DNA of 36,450 nt from an uncultured Pseudomonadota bacterium. Lineage in GTDB: Bacteria > Pseudomonadota > Alphaproteobacteria > Rs-D84. Of the stretch, positions 28,381 to 36,450 are shown piece after piece; within the stretch, counting starts at the first letter, position 1, and each line of letters opens with the position of its first letter. The stretch is from the NCBI GenBank assembly GCA_902774305.1, contig CACYHY010000003.1:1-36450 (forward strand). The letters are read 5' to 3'. The notes under the pieces were generated by a model. The model had not been told where the DNA came from. It saw only the letters and a program-made list of their open reading frames with translations, and ran no database searches. The translations under genes were made by a program, and so were the position numbers.

Positions 28381-31300
28381 TTATGCTGCCATACCTTTGA
28401 CTTCCCAGTAGAATTGAGCATCAGAATAACCAGAATTACTACCAGTAGCCCAAGTGTGGATAAAATAAACACTACTAGCCGAACTCCATTGTTTTTGTGA
28501 ACGGACAACAAATACACTTGTTGGCGTGGTTGCTGCAGTTGTTCTTGTGGTTGTGCCAATAGCAGAGTATTCTGTATTAGCCATCGTTACAGGCAAATTG
28601 ACATCAACCCCACTACTAGCAGAACCCGTAGCAATACCCCCTTGTTCTACCCAACCATCTGCGTATTTACGATACCAAGTATAGTTATTCTGTGCTGTTG
28701 GTGCTTGAAACTCAATTACTTCGTGTCCTTTCCCAACAAAATTATTATCCACTTCTGTCTTTGTATAAACACTTGCGCCACCACTTACATCGTCTGTAAT
28801 ATAGCATATCCAATCTGGATGTTGGTTTTCTATATCCTGTGCATTATATTCAGCCAGTGTTCCCACCCAATCATATACAGGGTTCGTTGCACCTGTTGCT
28901 GTATTTGCATTTACTGTTGCAACCGCTTGGATTTCATCATCGCTGTTCTTTGTAATAGTTAAATCGTCAATCGCATCTATTGAACCCCCACCGCCAGAAT
29001 CCAGCGCAATAGTATCCCCGCTTGACTGATTTAATGTGAAACTACCCTTTGTTACACCACCTTGTGTAATAGTGATTGTCGGGTTGTTGACCGTTGGAAT
29101 TGTTGGCTTGTTTGACAAGTCGTTATAACTGCCACTTGTTGCTACTGTTGCAAGTGTTGGTTTGTTTAAGATTTGTGCAACACCGCTGTTTGCGTTCCAA
29201 TCGCTATTAACCTGTGCTGCTGGTATTGTTGGTTTATTGCTTAAATCATTATATGAACCGCTGGTCGCCACCGTTGCTAAATTGCTTGTCAAAGTATAGT
29301 TTTGCAAGTTGTTGACAGCATTAGTTATGAAACCTGTGTCGTTTGTTAATTGGCTAACTGCCGTTGGAATATCAGACAGCATAGCAACATCATTATTGTT
29401 GAACTTTGGTCTAGCATTTGAACCAGCAAGCAAAAGTGCCTGTGTGGATGTGCCTACGTGTATTCCACTTGTATCACGATACAGCATTGTATATGACACG
29501 CCACTTGTGGTGTTTTTAATACTGGTCGTTCCACTCAAAACGATATCTGCACTAAATGTTTTTAATCCAGTGATTGTTTGAGCAGTATTCTTTGTGACGA
29601 AATTTGTTAAGTCGCCCATAACAAGATAACCGGCATCGTTCACAAGTTCTGAAACGTTGTCACCTGATTGTAAAGCTGTGTCGGCTTTTGTTCCTTGTGC
29701 CGCTGTCGCATAAGCGCTTGAATTTGTATATGCTGCACTACCTAAACCTGTTACTGCCACATCCGCACTTGTGCCGTTTGTATTTACACTTATTGTACCG
29801 TTTGCTGTGCCACTGGCTACTGCACGCACACCGCTATTGGTTAATGTTGTGCCGGTTAATGTTATGCCGTCTGTGGCTGTAATATTGTCTTGTTTTGCAT
29901 TTAACAAAGCATCTGTTTCTGCTTTGGTATATGTTTCAGATTCAGAACCAATATACACCCACGCACCAACACCGCCTGTTATTACCCAACGATAATACGA
30001 TGGTGCGTTATTATGCGTTGAATCTGATATAACCTTTACAACGTCATTATTGCCCAAACTGGATGTGTCATACGCCTGTAATTCTGCATAAGTACCAACA
30101 ATATCAACAACGTCAGATTTTGACACAATCGCATCTATTTGGGATTGCAACCCATTGTCTGCATTTTGGCGGTTTGTTATTTCATCTGCAATATTACTAG
30201 CATTTGTCGCAATTTGACCAATGTTAGTTGTGTTTGCACCACTATTTAATGCATCTTGTTGTGCGTTTGACATCGCTGTCCAACCGCCAGACGTATTCCC
30301 CATATTGTATGCAGATGTGGATTTTGGTTGTTTGCTGTCAATCTGCGTTTGTATATTGCTGGTTACACCATCCACATAGTTTAATTCTGTTGTACTGGCT
30401 GTTATGCCATCTAATACGTTTATTTCGCTTGCTGTGGCGGTTATCCCTAAATCTGCCAATGTTTGGTGCTGGGTTAAATAACCTGCATCATTTACCAATT
30501 CTGACACATTATCGCCCGGTTGTAATGCACTATCTGCTAATGCACCTTGTGCTGCTGTTGCATAATCTGTGCTATCTGTATATGCAGCCGTTCCTAAATC
30601 CGCAATATTGGCTTTCAAGTCCAAGGCGTTTTGTGTCGCAGTGCTAATTGGTTTATCTACATCGCTTGTGTTATCAACATTGCCAAGCCCAACTTGTGCC
30701 TTAGTAACTTGGTGTGGGTTGTTTGTATTAGCAATATGGTTGTCCATAGTGCCTTTGTTAGTAGTTATTTGACCTTGCAAATCATCTAAATCGTCTTGTA
30801 ACCCGTCAACGTCACTAATTGTTAACTGCTCCCACGACATTAAAGAGCCGTTCGTCATTAAAAACTTGCCAGAATTACCTGTTTGGTCTGGGATTGGTTG
30901 GTTCCAACCAACAAACAACATTTCATCGCCATCTCTCTGAAATACCGCATAAGCTGTATCACCATCAGTAACTTGGGCAATATAAGCACCATTGCTAAAG
31001 TAATCATTTGGCAATAAACCATCACGCAACACTTCTTCAACATTAGCAAATGTGCTTGAAATCGCCACGGCTTCAACCTTGCGTTGTAAACACGTCAAGA
31101 CTGTCATTCCGCCATATATGTTTGCAGATGCATCGGCTGTGCCACACAATAACTGCAGTTTCATAGTTGACAGGCCTTGGGCTTTAATAATATTTGTATT
31201 GCTCTCTGCGAAATCAATCACAAACTCTTTGCAGAACTTATTAGCTTGCTCGGCAACTGTAAATGTTTTAGAAATTATGTTGCTCGAACCAAAGGTTATC

Positions 31301-31731
31301 AGCACAGTAAAATCAATCGTATTGCTGGTTGGCGAAAGCAGATTATCACCGCAAACTTTCAAAATCCACTTGGTCTGTGGGTTAAAAACCATCGCTACTG
31401 GGTGATTTGGGTCGCCTGTGCTTGGAAATGTGTATTCTGCATTTATCCAAAGCCCCGCACCACTCGTCGCCATACTGGTTGTAAAATCTTCGCCGTTGCC
31501 GTTTACTATGTTCGCTGGGGTTAATGTCTGAAGGCTATCTACTTTCCAATTCATTGTGCCGTTGGCTACGACAGTTGCATTACCACGATGGTCAGAATAA
31601 GTATTGAAATCGTTTGAGTCGCCAGCAGGCATATTTGTAAACATAGTCGGAGTGGCTGTGTTCTTTATCTCCACAACCGACTTTTCTGTGCCTTTCCCTT
31701 GTAAACGTTCTATAAACTTATTCTCAGCCAT
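28381..31731 (-). CDS. Long tail fibre protein with synonymously diverged internal repeats
   Basis: 1116 residues; AAAGGTACTAAA precedes the ATG. The first 290 residues are a folded attachment region (virion end). Then come fibre repeats: NNPHQVTKAQVGLGNVDNTS, a well-known tail-fibre motif, near residue 340; the ELVNDAGYL unit twice (about 400 and 685); and SGSYNDLSNKPTIP twice (about 820 and 862). The C-terminus (YSAIGTTTRTTAATTPTSVF onward) ends in a beta-rich tip. Repeats form the trimeric shaft; the tip contacts the host. At the DNA level the repeats are kept different by codon choice. It is the largest gene here. Confidence 0.9.
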   Translation of the reverse strand: MAENKFIERLQGKGTEKSVVEIKNTATPTMFTNMPAGDSNDFNTYSDHRGNATVVANGTMNWKVDSLQTLTPANIVNGNGEDFTTSMATSGAGLWINAEYTFPSTGDPNHPVAMVFNPQTKWILKVCGDNLLSPTSNTIDFTVLITFGSSNIISKTFTVAEQANKFCKEFVIDFAESNTNIIKAQGLSTMKLQLLCGTADASANIYGGMTVLTCLQRKVEAVAISSTFANVEEVLRDGLLPNDYFSNGAYIAQVTDGDTAYAVFQRDGDEMLFVGWNQPIPDQTGNSGKFLMTNGSLMSWEQLTISDVDGLQDDLDDLQGQITTNKGTMDNHIANTNNPHQVTKAQVGLGNVDNTSDVDKPISTATQNALDLKANIADLGTAAYTDSTDYATAAQGALADSALQPGDNVSELVNDAGYLTQHQTLADLGITATASEINVLDGITASTTELNYVDGVTSNIQTQIDSKQPKSTSAYNMGNTSGGWTAMSNAQQDALNSGANTTNIGQIATNASNIADEITNRQNADNGLQSQIDAIVSKSDVVDIVGTYAELQAYDTSSLGNNDVVKVISDSTHNNAPSYYRWVITGGVGAWVYIGSESETYTKAETDALLNAKQDNITATDGITLTGTTLTNSGVRAVASGTANGTISVNTNGTSADVAVTGLGSAAYTNSSAYATAAQGTKADTALQSGDNVSELVNDAGYLVMGDLTNFVTKNTAQTITGLKTFSADIVLSGTTSIKNTTSGVSYTMLYRDTSGIHVGTSTQALLLAGSNARPKFNNNDVAMLSDIPTAVSQLTNDTGFITNAVNNLQNYTLTSNLATVATSGSYNDLSNKPTIPAAQVNSDWNANSGVAQILNKPTLATVATSGSYNDLSNKPTIPTVNNPTITITQGGVTKGSFTLNQSSGDTIALDSGGGGSIDAIDDLTITKNSDDEIQAVATVNANTATGATNPVYDWVGTLAEYNAQDIENQHPDWICYITDDVSGGASVYTKTEVDNNFVGKGHEVIEFQAPTAQNNYTWYRKYADGWVEQGGIATGSASSGVDVNLPVTMANTEYSAIGTTTRTTAATTPTSVFVVRSQKQWSSASSVYFIHTWATGSNSGYSDAQFYWEVKGMAA

Positions 31732-31741
31732 TTTAGTACCT

Positions 31742-32116
31742 TTAGTAAATTTTGCTCATTTCGGATTTTTTAGGAACAATCAAATATTCATCTCTATTAT
31801 CAAGTAATTTTTCCATAATAGCTCCAGTTGGGCTCTTTCTTGGAACATCAGACATATTTTGATTATATTTTAAACCACGAGCTTGTAAAGCACGATCACG
31901 AATATCATTAAGCCATAATGTAAGTGGCCCTGTTTTTAAAAATTGTTGTACACCTAACTCCACATCACGTAATGCTTCAGGAGTAACATAATCCGGATTA
32001 TATCTACCACGATATAAATTCATAATATCTTCGTCTGACATTTGTGGGTTTGGATTAGTAAAAGCTCTATCATAGCCACCGCCTAGTTTTTGTAATATTG
32101 CTTCTAAAGTGTTCAT
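31742..32116 (-). CDS. 124-residue protein between ejection and fibre genes, unknown
   Basis: AAGGAGCTAAA precedes the ATG. Basic and helical with Pro/Asn-rich turns (GGGYDRAFTNPNPQMSDEDI; RALQARGLKYNQNMSDVPRK). Its place between internal virion proteins and the fibre gene suggests a virion component. No family recognised. Confidence 0.6.
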   Translation of the reverse strand: MNTLEAILQKLGGGYDRAFTNPNPQMSDEDIMNLYRGRYNPDYVTPEALRDVELGVQQFLKTGPLTLWLNDIRDRALQARGLKYNQNMSDVPRKSPTGAIMEKLLDNRDEYLIVPKKSEMSKIY

Positions 32117-32125
32117 TTTAGCTCC

Positions 32126-32434
32126 TTATTCTTCTGTATCTTTCATTGCATCACGCAAATCGTTCAAAGCCTTGGCAACACCATCTTCCGCAACAGGAAT
32201 ACTGTCGTCAAATTCAAGTAATAAAGCCTGCAAGAGTAATGTATGATTTTTAACATCTGAAATTAAGTTACGAACAGTGTCAGTGGCACGTTTATAACCG
32301 CCCTCTGATAAACTCGTAATAAGCTTAAAATACTCTTTTTGCAGGTCAATCGCTTTGCCAACACAATCAATTATTTTTATTGCCGAGTCGGCTTTACGAT
32401 ATTCTTTTTCCACCATCATTGGTTCTTGAGCCAT
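32126..32434 (-). CDS. 102-residue helical protein, unknown
   Basis: GAGGATTAAAA precedes the ATG. Charged helical sequence (MMVEKEYRKADSAIKIIDCV; KEYFKLITSLSEGGYKRATD; then LLLQALLLEFDDS). Located directly after the large ejection protein; could be a small internal or chaperone protein. Role not readable. Confidence 0.6.
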   Translation of the reverse strand: MAQEPMMVEKEYRKADSAIKIIDCVGKAIDLQKEYFKLITSLSEGGYKRATDTVRNLISDVKNHTLLLQALLLEFDDSIPVAEDGVAKALNDLRDAMKDTEE

Positions 32435-32436
32435 TT

Positions 32437-34215
32437 TTAATCCTCTTCAATTAATTTAGTTCCTGTTACATTTACATAAGGCTGTAAATTTTCCGCCGCA
32501 GGCCCTAAGACTTTACCTGCACGACCTGTTTTTTCTAACAAACGTTTAATAATTGTTGGTCGTCTTTCTTCGCCAGATATAAGTTGACGTATATAATTAC
32601 GTTGTATTCTATCTTGCATTACACGAATAGGTGACTTAATCAATGGCCCTAAGCCAACAATACTTAAATTCTTTAACAATTCGCCAGGTAATGTTTTTGC
32701 TTTGTCAACAGCTTTTAATTCTGTAGGCAATTCATTAACCAAATGTTGTTTCATATTTGCACTTTCAACATCTTTTAAGTATTTATTTATAGCCTTTTGT
32801 TCAGTTTGATTTGGTTTGAATGAACGTAAAGCATACTTAATGTCATTATTAAATTCTTCCATTGTATTAACAGATCTACCACTAAAGCTTTTATAACCAA
32901 TGACATCATCGGCAAACTTATCTAGTCTTGCTGGAATTTGTTCTAAAATTCTGTTAAATCTAGACAACGGTGCTTTCGGAATCATAGCATCTTTAGAAGC
33001 TTTCTTTATTGCATCAGAATAATGAAAGTTTTTCAACTCACCTTTAATTTTATTATATAATTCACGATTAGTTTTTGCTAATTCTGCTAAAGAATCCATT
33101 ATCTCCGTGCCACTTGCACCGTGTTCTTTAGACAAATATTCAACAATATTAAACTCCCCTTCTGGACTAATCCAACCGTTTTTCATACCTTGTTTTAGTT
33201 CTGCTTCTGACATCTCAGACACAGGTTTAATTTTTTGAAAAGCTTTTATAAGTCCTTCTTGTGGTTCCGTAACTGGTTTGCTAACTTTAGCCACTCCACG
33301 ACCAAAAGCACCTAATCCTGCCCCCAATCCACTCAAAGCCACATCGCCACCACCAAATATTAATGAATTAGTTAAAGTTTTGCTTAAAGCATCACCAACA
33401 GATTCTTGCGATAAAGCTTCTGGAACTGAGAATAAAGCACCAGTAGCCATACCTTTCCCTAAAGTATTTGCTATACGGCCCGCACGAGTTGCATCACTAG
33501 CAATTTTTACACCTTTTGTTGCTTTACTAGCTAGCCCTAGAGGTGCCACCGAACCAATTAATTGCCCTGTAAGTTCCATAGCAGGATTTGTTTCAGCTAA
33601 AGACCGACCATAAGCACCAGCCTGTCTTAACCCAGCACGCCATAATGTGTCTGCTTGATCTTCAAATTCCATACCACGTGGAACCACATCGGTATTTGCA
33701 TATTTTCCACCACTTAAAATATTTGCTAATCCACCATATAAATTAGAAGTAGCACCACGAGCAACAGCACCAGAAACAGCACCAGACTCAGAACCCATTT
33801 CGTAATCAGTCCACTGTCCATCTTTTACGAACTCATTCATTAATTCTTTTGGAACCTGATTATATTGAGCAACTTTATAAACCATATCCCAGTCGCCACC
33901 AGATTCGTCGTAAACAGATTTTAATTCATTATAAATATCACGGTTTGTTTGAATTTTTGCAACCTTGCGTGGCATATTAAATTGTTCGTCCCAACCAGAC
34001 AAAGCTTTAGATATAGACTCATCACGATTACCAGTAGCTTTATATTCAGTTTCTAACACTTTTCTTTCAGGCGATGCCATTGTCCCCCAAGCGTCTTGCA
34101 CATCAGATAAATCTCTTTCAACGTATTCTTTGACCATTTCTGGTGTCATATTACCACCAGTGGTTTCAGAGATTGCACTAGCAAAATTTCTATATAATTC
34201 TTCTTTGTCGGCCAT
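32437..34215 (-). CDS. Internal virion / DNA ejection protein (large)
   Basis: About 592 residues. I prefer ATG 34215 (MADKEELYRNFASAIS), just past the upstream stop, over an in-frame ATG at 34227 that has no ribosome site. The centre (about residues 145-310) is a Gly/Ala-rich, partly hydrophobic stretch (SGAVSGAVARGATSNLYGGL; then LGLASKATKGV; ALSGLGAGLGAFGRGVAK) like membrane-active segments of podovirus ejection proteins. The flanks are charged and helical. It is in the cluster where T7 gp15/gp16 analogues lie, so transport of DNA across the envelope is the likely role. Confidence 0.7.
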   Translation of the reverse strand: MADKEELYRNFASAISETTGGNMTPEMVKEYVERDLSDVQDAWGTMASPERKVLETEYKATGNRDESISKALSGWDEQFNMPRKVAKIQTNRDIYNELKSVYDESGGDWDMVYKVAQYNQVPKELMNEFVKDGQWTDYEMGSESGAVSGAVARGATSNLYGGLANILSGGKYANTDVVPRGMEFEDQADTLWRAGLRQAGAYGRSLAETNPAMELTGQLIGSVAPLGLASKATKGVKIASDATRAGRIANTLGKGMATGALFSVPEALSQESVGDALSKTLTNSLIFGGGDVALSGLGAGLGAFGRGVAKVSKPVTEPQEGLIKAFQKIKPVSEMSEAELKQGMKNGWISPEGEFNIVEYLSKEHGASGTEIMDSLAELAKTNRELYNKIKGELKNFHYSDAIKKASKDAMIPKAPLSRFNRILEQIPARLDKFADDVIGYKSFSGRSVNTMEEFNNDIKYALRSFKPNQTEQKAINKYLKDVESANMKQHLVNELPTELKAVDKAKTLPGELLKNLSIVGLGPLIKSPIRVMQDRIQRNYIRQLISGEERRPTIIKRLLEKTGRAGKVLGPAAENLQPYVNVTGTKLIEED

Positions 34216-34216
34216 T

Positions 34217-34696
34217 TTAATATCCATATTTTTCAGCTATTGAACGAATTTCTTGAATATCAGTTTGTTTTGGTTGTTCTTGTGCGTTTCTTGGTATTCC
34301 ACCCATTGCACGAACTCTATCAAAGAAATTTAATGTAGCTTCAATATTGTTTCCTGTAGGAATTTGCATTTCAGCTTCACGAGCACCTTGGAAAGCATCC
34401 TTAAACCCTTGACTACGCAATAATTGCACCAAGGCAGGTTCCATATTCCTTGTTTTTGCTCTACCCTGATTAACTCTCGTATTACCAAAAGCAGATAATA
34501 TTTGAGATGTCAAAATTTCAGCAGCTCTTTCAGGGATACCTTCACCTAACCACTCGTCAGCACTTTTTAATCCATAAGCATCTTCGACGGCTTTACGATA
34601 ATCGGCCTCTAACGCATTAAATGCCTGAGCATATCTATCTCTTTGTGCCTGTTGTTTTTGTTGATCCACTAAAGCTTTTAACAATATTGCATTCAT
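34217..34696 (-). CDS. Probable internal virion protein, 159 residues
   Basis: AAAGGGATTACA precedes the ATG. Ala/Gln/Arg-rich helices (LVDQQKQQAQRDRYAQAFNA), then ILTSQILSAFGNTRVNQG and a disordered tail. Its place between two ejection-protein genes makes an internal core role likely; no named family. Confidence 0.6.
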   Translation of the reverse strand: MNAILLKALVDQQKQQAQRDRYAQAFNALEADYRKAVEDAYGLKSADEWLGEGIPERAAEILTSQILSAFGNTRVNQGRAKTRNMEPALVQLLRSQGFKDAFQGAREAEMQIPTGNNIEATLNFFDRVRAMGGIPRNAQEQPKQTDIQEIRSIAEKYGY

Positions 34697-34706
34697 TGTA
34701 ATCCCT

Positions 34707-35264
34707 TTATTTATTTCCTAATAACATAGCCCAAGCAAGCATATTACTATCAGTCGAACTTTCTGGATAGGAATAACCATAGTCAGTAGTTACAGTGCCT
34801 CCCATTGCTTTATCATACGCAAGTCTATTAGCCAAATCTTGTAAGTCAGCCTTATATTTTTGTTGCGCTCTATCTACTAAAGCATTAGTTGGCGTTGACA
34901 TAGCACTACCAAAAGAACGAGCAAAATCCGTCAGCCAAGAACCAGGCCCTTGTTGTTGTGAAATACCAGCTAAAGCATTTGCAATAGAATACCCTGTGCT
35001 TTCACGTGCTTTTAATGCATCATTTAATCCCTTTGTTGAAAGCCCAAGTTGTCCTCGAGCTGTCAACAAATCATCTAAAGCATAAGGAGTTGTAACTTGT
35101 GTTTGTACCGTTTTTATAGGCTTTTGAGTACTCGCAAACATCATTAAAGGGTCAACACCAAAAGATGCTGGGGAATATCCTTCTGCCATCCCTGTTTGTG
35201 GGTCTATACGAGTTTGATTTTGTGAAAAATCTGGTCTTACAAAAGTTTTTTCTACTGTAGCCAT
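34707..35264 (-). CDS. Probable internal virion protein, 185 residues
   Basis: AAGGATAATAAA precedes the ATG. A Pro/Gln/Thr-rich N-terminus (RPDFSQNQTRIDPQTGMAEG) is followed by helical, Ala-rich sequence (GYSIANALAGISQQQGPGSW; ARSFGSAMSTPTNALVDRAQ). It is typical of ejection-cluster proteins; call by composition and synteny. Confidence 0.6.
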   Translation of the reverse strand: MATVEKTFVRPDFSQNQTRIDPQTGMAEGYSPASFGVDPLMMFASTQKPIKTVQTQVTTPYALDDLLTARGQLGLSTKGLNDALKARESTGYSIANALAGISQQQGPGSWLTDFARSFGSAMSTPTNALVDRAQQKYKADLQDLANRLAYDKAMGGTVTTDYGYSYPESSTDSNMLAWAMLLGNK

Positions 35265-35268
35265 TTTA

Positions 35269-35898
35269 TTATCCTTCTTTATTATTTAATGCTGCTTTAG
35301 TTGCACCACCTGCCAATGCCGCACCAGCTGGGCCACCAACTATAGCTCCAGCAACTGTAGCAATACCGCTAAGTAAATTATTCTGCCAAGCATTATAGTT
35401 TGCTGTATTAGTCATATTAGCAGCTTGTTCAGCACCTTGATTGCTTTGTAAACGAGACAATATATTATTTGCCATAATATTACCTTGATTAAAGTAATTG
35501 CCTTCAATTCCAGACAATGCAGACAAAATATTTTGAACACGAGCATCTTCTTGTGTCATAGCTTGACGCATATCAGTAGCACGATTTGCAGCCAAACTAT
35601 TTAATATAGCCTGTGTTGCAGAACCACGAGCACCACGAGCAATAGCTTGAGCCCCTAATTCACGAGCATATTGTTGGTTGCTAGCATCTAACAATTCTTG
35701 ACGGGCACGAAAAGATTCATTGTTATATGAAGGGTTTATTAACTCATTCAAATATTGATTAATTCCACTTTGTGCAGCTTGAATACTTTGTGTTGCAGTT
35801 GGTGAAAGACTCACAATATCGGAATTAGCTGAACCAAATTCACCCCAATTATATTTTGTGCCAATTGATGCTGGCTTTACATCTGACGGTTGACCCAT
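35269..35898 (-). CDS. Internal virion / ejection protein (T7 gp14-like)
   Basis: 209 residues; AAAGAGGTAATTAAA precedes the ATG and lies inside the tail of the 22-bp element. Ala/Gln-rich helices (ARQELLDASNQQYARELGAQ; MRQAMTQEDARVQNILSALS) end in a hydrophobic Gly/Ala stretch (GIATVAGAIVGGPAGAALAG). Helical body plus Gly-zipper membrane segment is the hallmark of gp14-type proteins that form the outer-membrane part of the ejection channel. Confidence 0.7.
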   Translation of the reverse strand: MGQPSDVKPASIGTKYNWGEFGSANSDIVSLSPTATQSIQAAQSGINQYLNELINPSYNNESFRARQELLDASNQQYARELGAQAIARGARGSATQAILNSLAANRATDMRQAMTQEDARVQNILSALSGIEGNYFNQGNIMANNILSRLQSNQGAEQAANMTNTANYNAWQNNLLSGIATVAGAIVGGPAGAALAGGATKAALNNKEG

Positions 35899-35903
35899 TT
35901 TAA

Positions 35904-36284
35904 TTACCTCTTTACTATATAATAAACAAATCTATCGGTTGTTTTTATTTTTTTACCGACTTTTTCTAATAAAATTTTTGCAGGTCGTTTGTCTGTCTTA
36001 AAATATAAGTCTCCAAAATTCAAAGCAATCTGTTTTATAATCTTATCGCAAGGGACTTTTTTATGCCGACCAGCCCAACCAGAACAAAAAGTTCCTTTTA
36101 TTCCATCTGACTCATCATTATACACAGCAAATCCTGCAATTATATCACCTACATCTTCAGTTCGAACAACAAACATCGTAGCACCTTTATAAGCTAACCA
36201 CGGTTCGTGCATATTTTCTTCCCAAAGAATTATAGGGTCTGGCATCCAGTTAATAGGCGTGCCAAAAATCTCTTCTATATACAT
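35904..36284 (-). CDS. Small gp13-like protein preceding ejection genes
   Basis: 126 residues; the start (36284) lies two bases after the glycine-rich gene's stop, with AAAGGC as a weak ribosome site. Sequence INWMPDPIILWEENMHEPWL, then AGFAVYNDESDGIKGTFC and a final AKILLEKVGKKIKTTDRFVY. The strand order (YKGATMFVV / IIAGFAVYND / KILLEKVG) and location just before ejection genes recall T7 gp13 and other GNAT-like phage proteins. Its last residues (DRFVYYIVKR) are coded by the 22-bp late element. Family call tentative. Confidence 0.6.
   Translation of the reverse strand: MYIEEIFGTPINWMPDPIILWEENMHEPWLAYKGATMFVVRTEDVGDIIAGFAVYNDESDGIKGTFCSGWAGRHKKVPCDKIIKQIALNFGDLYFKTDKRPAKILLEKVGKKIKTTDRFVYYIVKR
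35912..35933 (-). promoter_or_regulatory. Late 22-bp element, copy 3 (ahead of ejection genes)
   Basis: Identical to 7945-7966, same strand. It overlaps the last codons of the gp13-like gene and is 14 bases from the gp14-like ATG. A short complementary pair (TCGGT / ACCGA) with an A-rich loop lies just upstream on the late strand. Confidence 0.6.
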
Positions 36285-36285
36285 A

Positions 36286-36450
36286 TTAAATTAGCCTTTC
36301 TATAAGGAGGCACCCTCCAACTCCATTCGTAGCATAACTTATCCTGTCTACGACAGTTGGATTAGGCCCAAAACGTTCACCATCCCCGGCAGTTCCATAA
36401 TTTCCACTAATTCCATATTGAGCATTTTCAGAAGTAGTAGTAAGTCCTTG
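36286..36450 (-). CDS. C-terminal part of the glycine-rich tail protein (rest at 1-918)
   Basis: In frame with the gene that leaves the window at base 1. The unique part, 36286-36351, encodes the last 21 residues (VDRISYATNGVGGCLLIERLI) and the TAA; 36352-36450 repeats bases 1-99. The closing 'GVGGCLLIE' matches the last strand expected of glycine-rich tail proteins. Confidence 0.8.
   Translation of the reverse strand, partial: QGLTTTSENAQYGISGNYGTAGDGERFGPNPTVVDRISYATNGVGGCLLIERLI
36352..36450. repeat. Right copy of 99-bp terminal direct repeat
   Basis: Identical to 1-99; see the left copy. Collapsing the two gives a circle of 36,351 bp. Confidence 0.95.

Noticed and set aside
28381-31731. 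Diversity-generating retroelement or CRISPR array in the repeat-rich fibre region
   Set aside because: No reverse transcriptase gene anywhere; the repeats are protein-level with differing DNA, and not evenly spaced short repeats.

Overview
The window is a complete, circularly permuted genome of a small tailed phage with podovirus-type morphology genes. The first 99 bases are repeated exactly as the last 99 (1-99 = 36352-36450), and one reading frame runs through the joint, so the unique molecule is about 36,351 bp. The host looks Gram-negative and AT-rich: there are several lipobox proteins, a candidate outer-membrane-spanning lysis lipoprotein, sigma70-like promoters and Shine-Dalgarno sites. 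I cannot name the host; a gut or animal-associated origin is only a guess from the style of the tail-fibre repeats.

Layout. Two gene blocks diverge from a 725-bp non-coding region (12848-13572) that carries a consensus sigma70 promoter facing each way, an abrupt GC-rich patch, small repeats and an AT-rich stretch. The leftward block is the late block. It runs from 12847 down to 1, through the circular joint, and on from 36351 down to 26233. In order it encodes an HNH endonuclease, small and large terminase, five small genes, scaffold, a candidate u-spanin, major capsid protein, portal, head-tail adaptor, tail nozzle, small tail-tip proteins, a glycine-rich tail protein, a gp13-like small protein, internal/ejection proteins, a long repeat-rich tail fibre with accessory proteins, holin candidates and a second HNH gene. 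The rightward block (13573-26232) is the early block. It begins with about ten small proteins of unknown function, many membrane-associated or basic. It continues with a DUF1071-type annealing protein and a YqaJ exonuclease (recombination pair), a VapE-like P-loop ATPase (replication), a PP-loop (PAPS-reductase-like) enzyme, small lipoproteins, a mini-thioredoxin, an M15 peptidase (endolysin candidate), a DNA methyltransferase, an SSB-like protein, a helix-turn-helix protein, an ERCC4 nuclease and a third HNH gene. The two blocks converge with abutting stop codons at 26232/26233.

How it works together. I see no phage RNA polymerase, DNA polymerase or integrase, so transcription and DNA synthesis probably rely on the host. 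Early promoters resemble extended -10 sigma70 sites; three share a strict 31-bp layout. The late block carries three copies of a 22-bp element in one orientation, ahead of the capsid, ejection and lysis modules. It lacks a recognisable -35 and is the best candidate here for an unusual late control signal. Two non-coding stretches (17969-18033 and 24126-24203) have folding potential suggesting structured RNAs.
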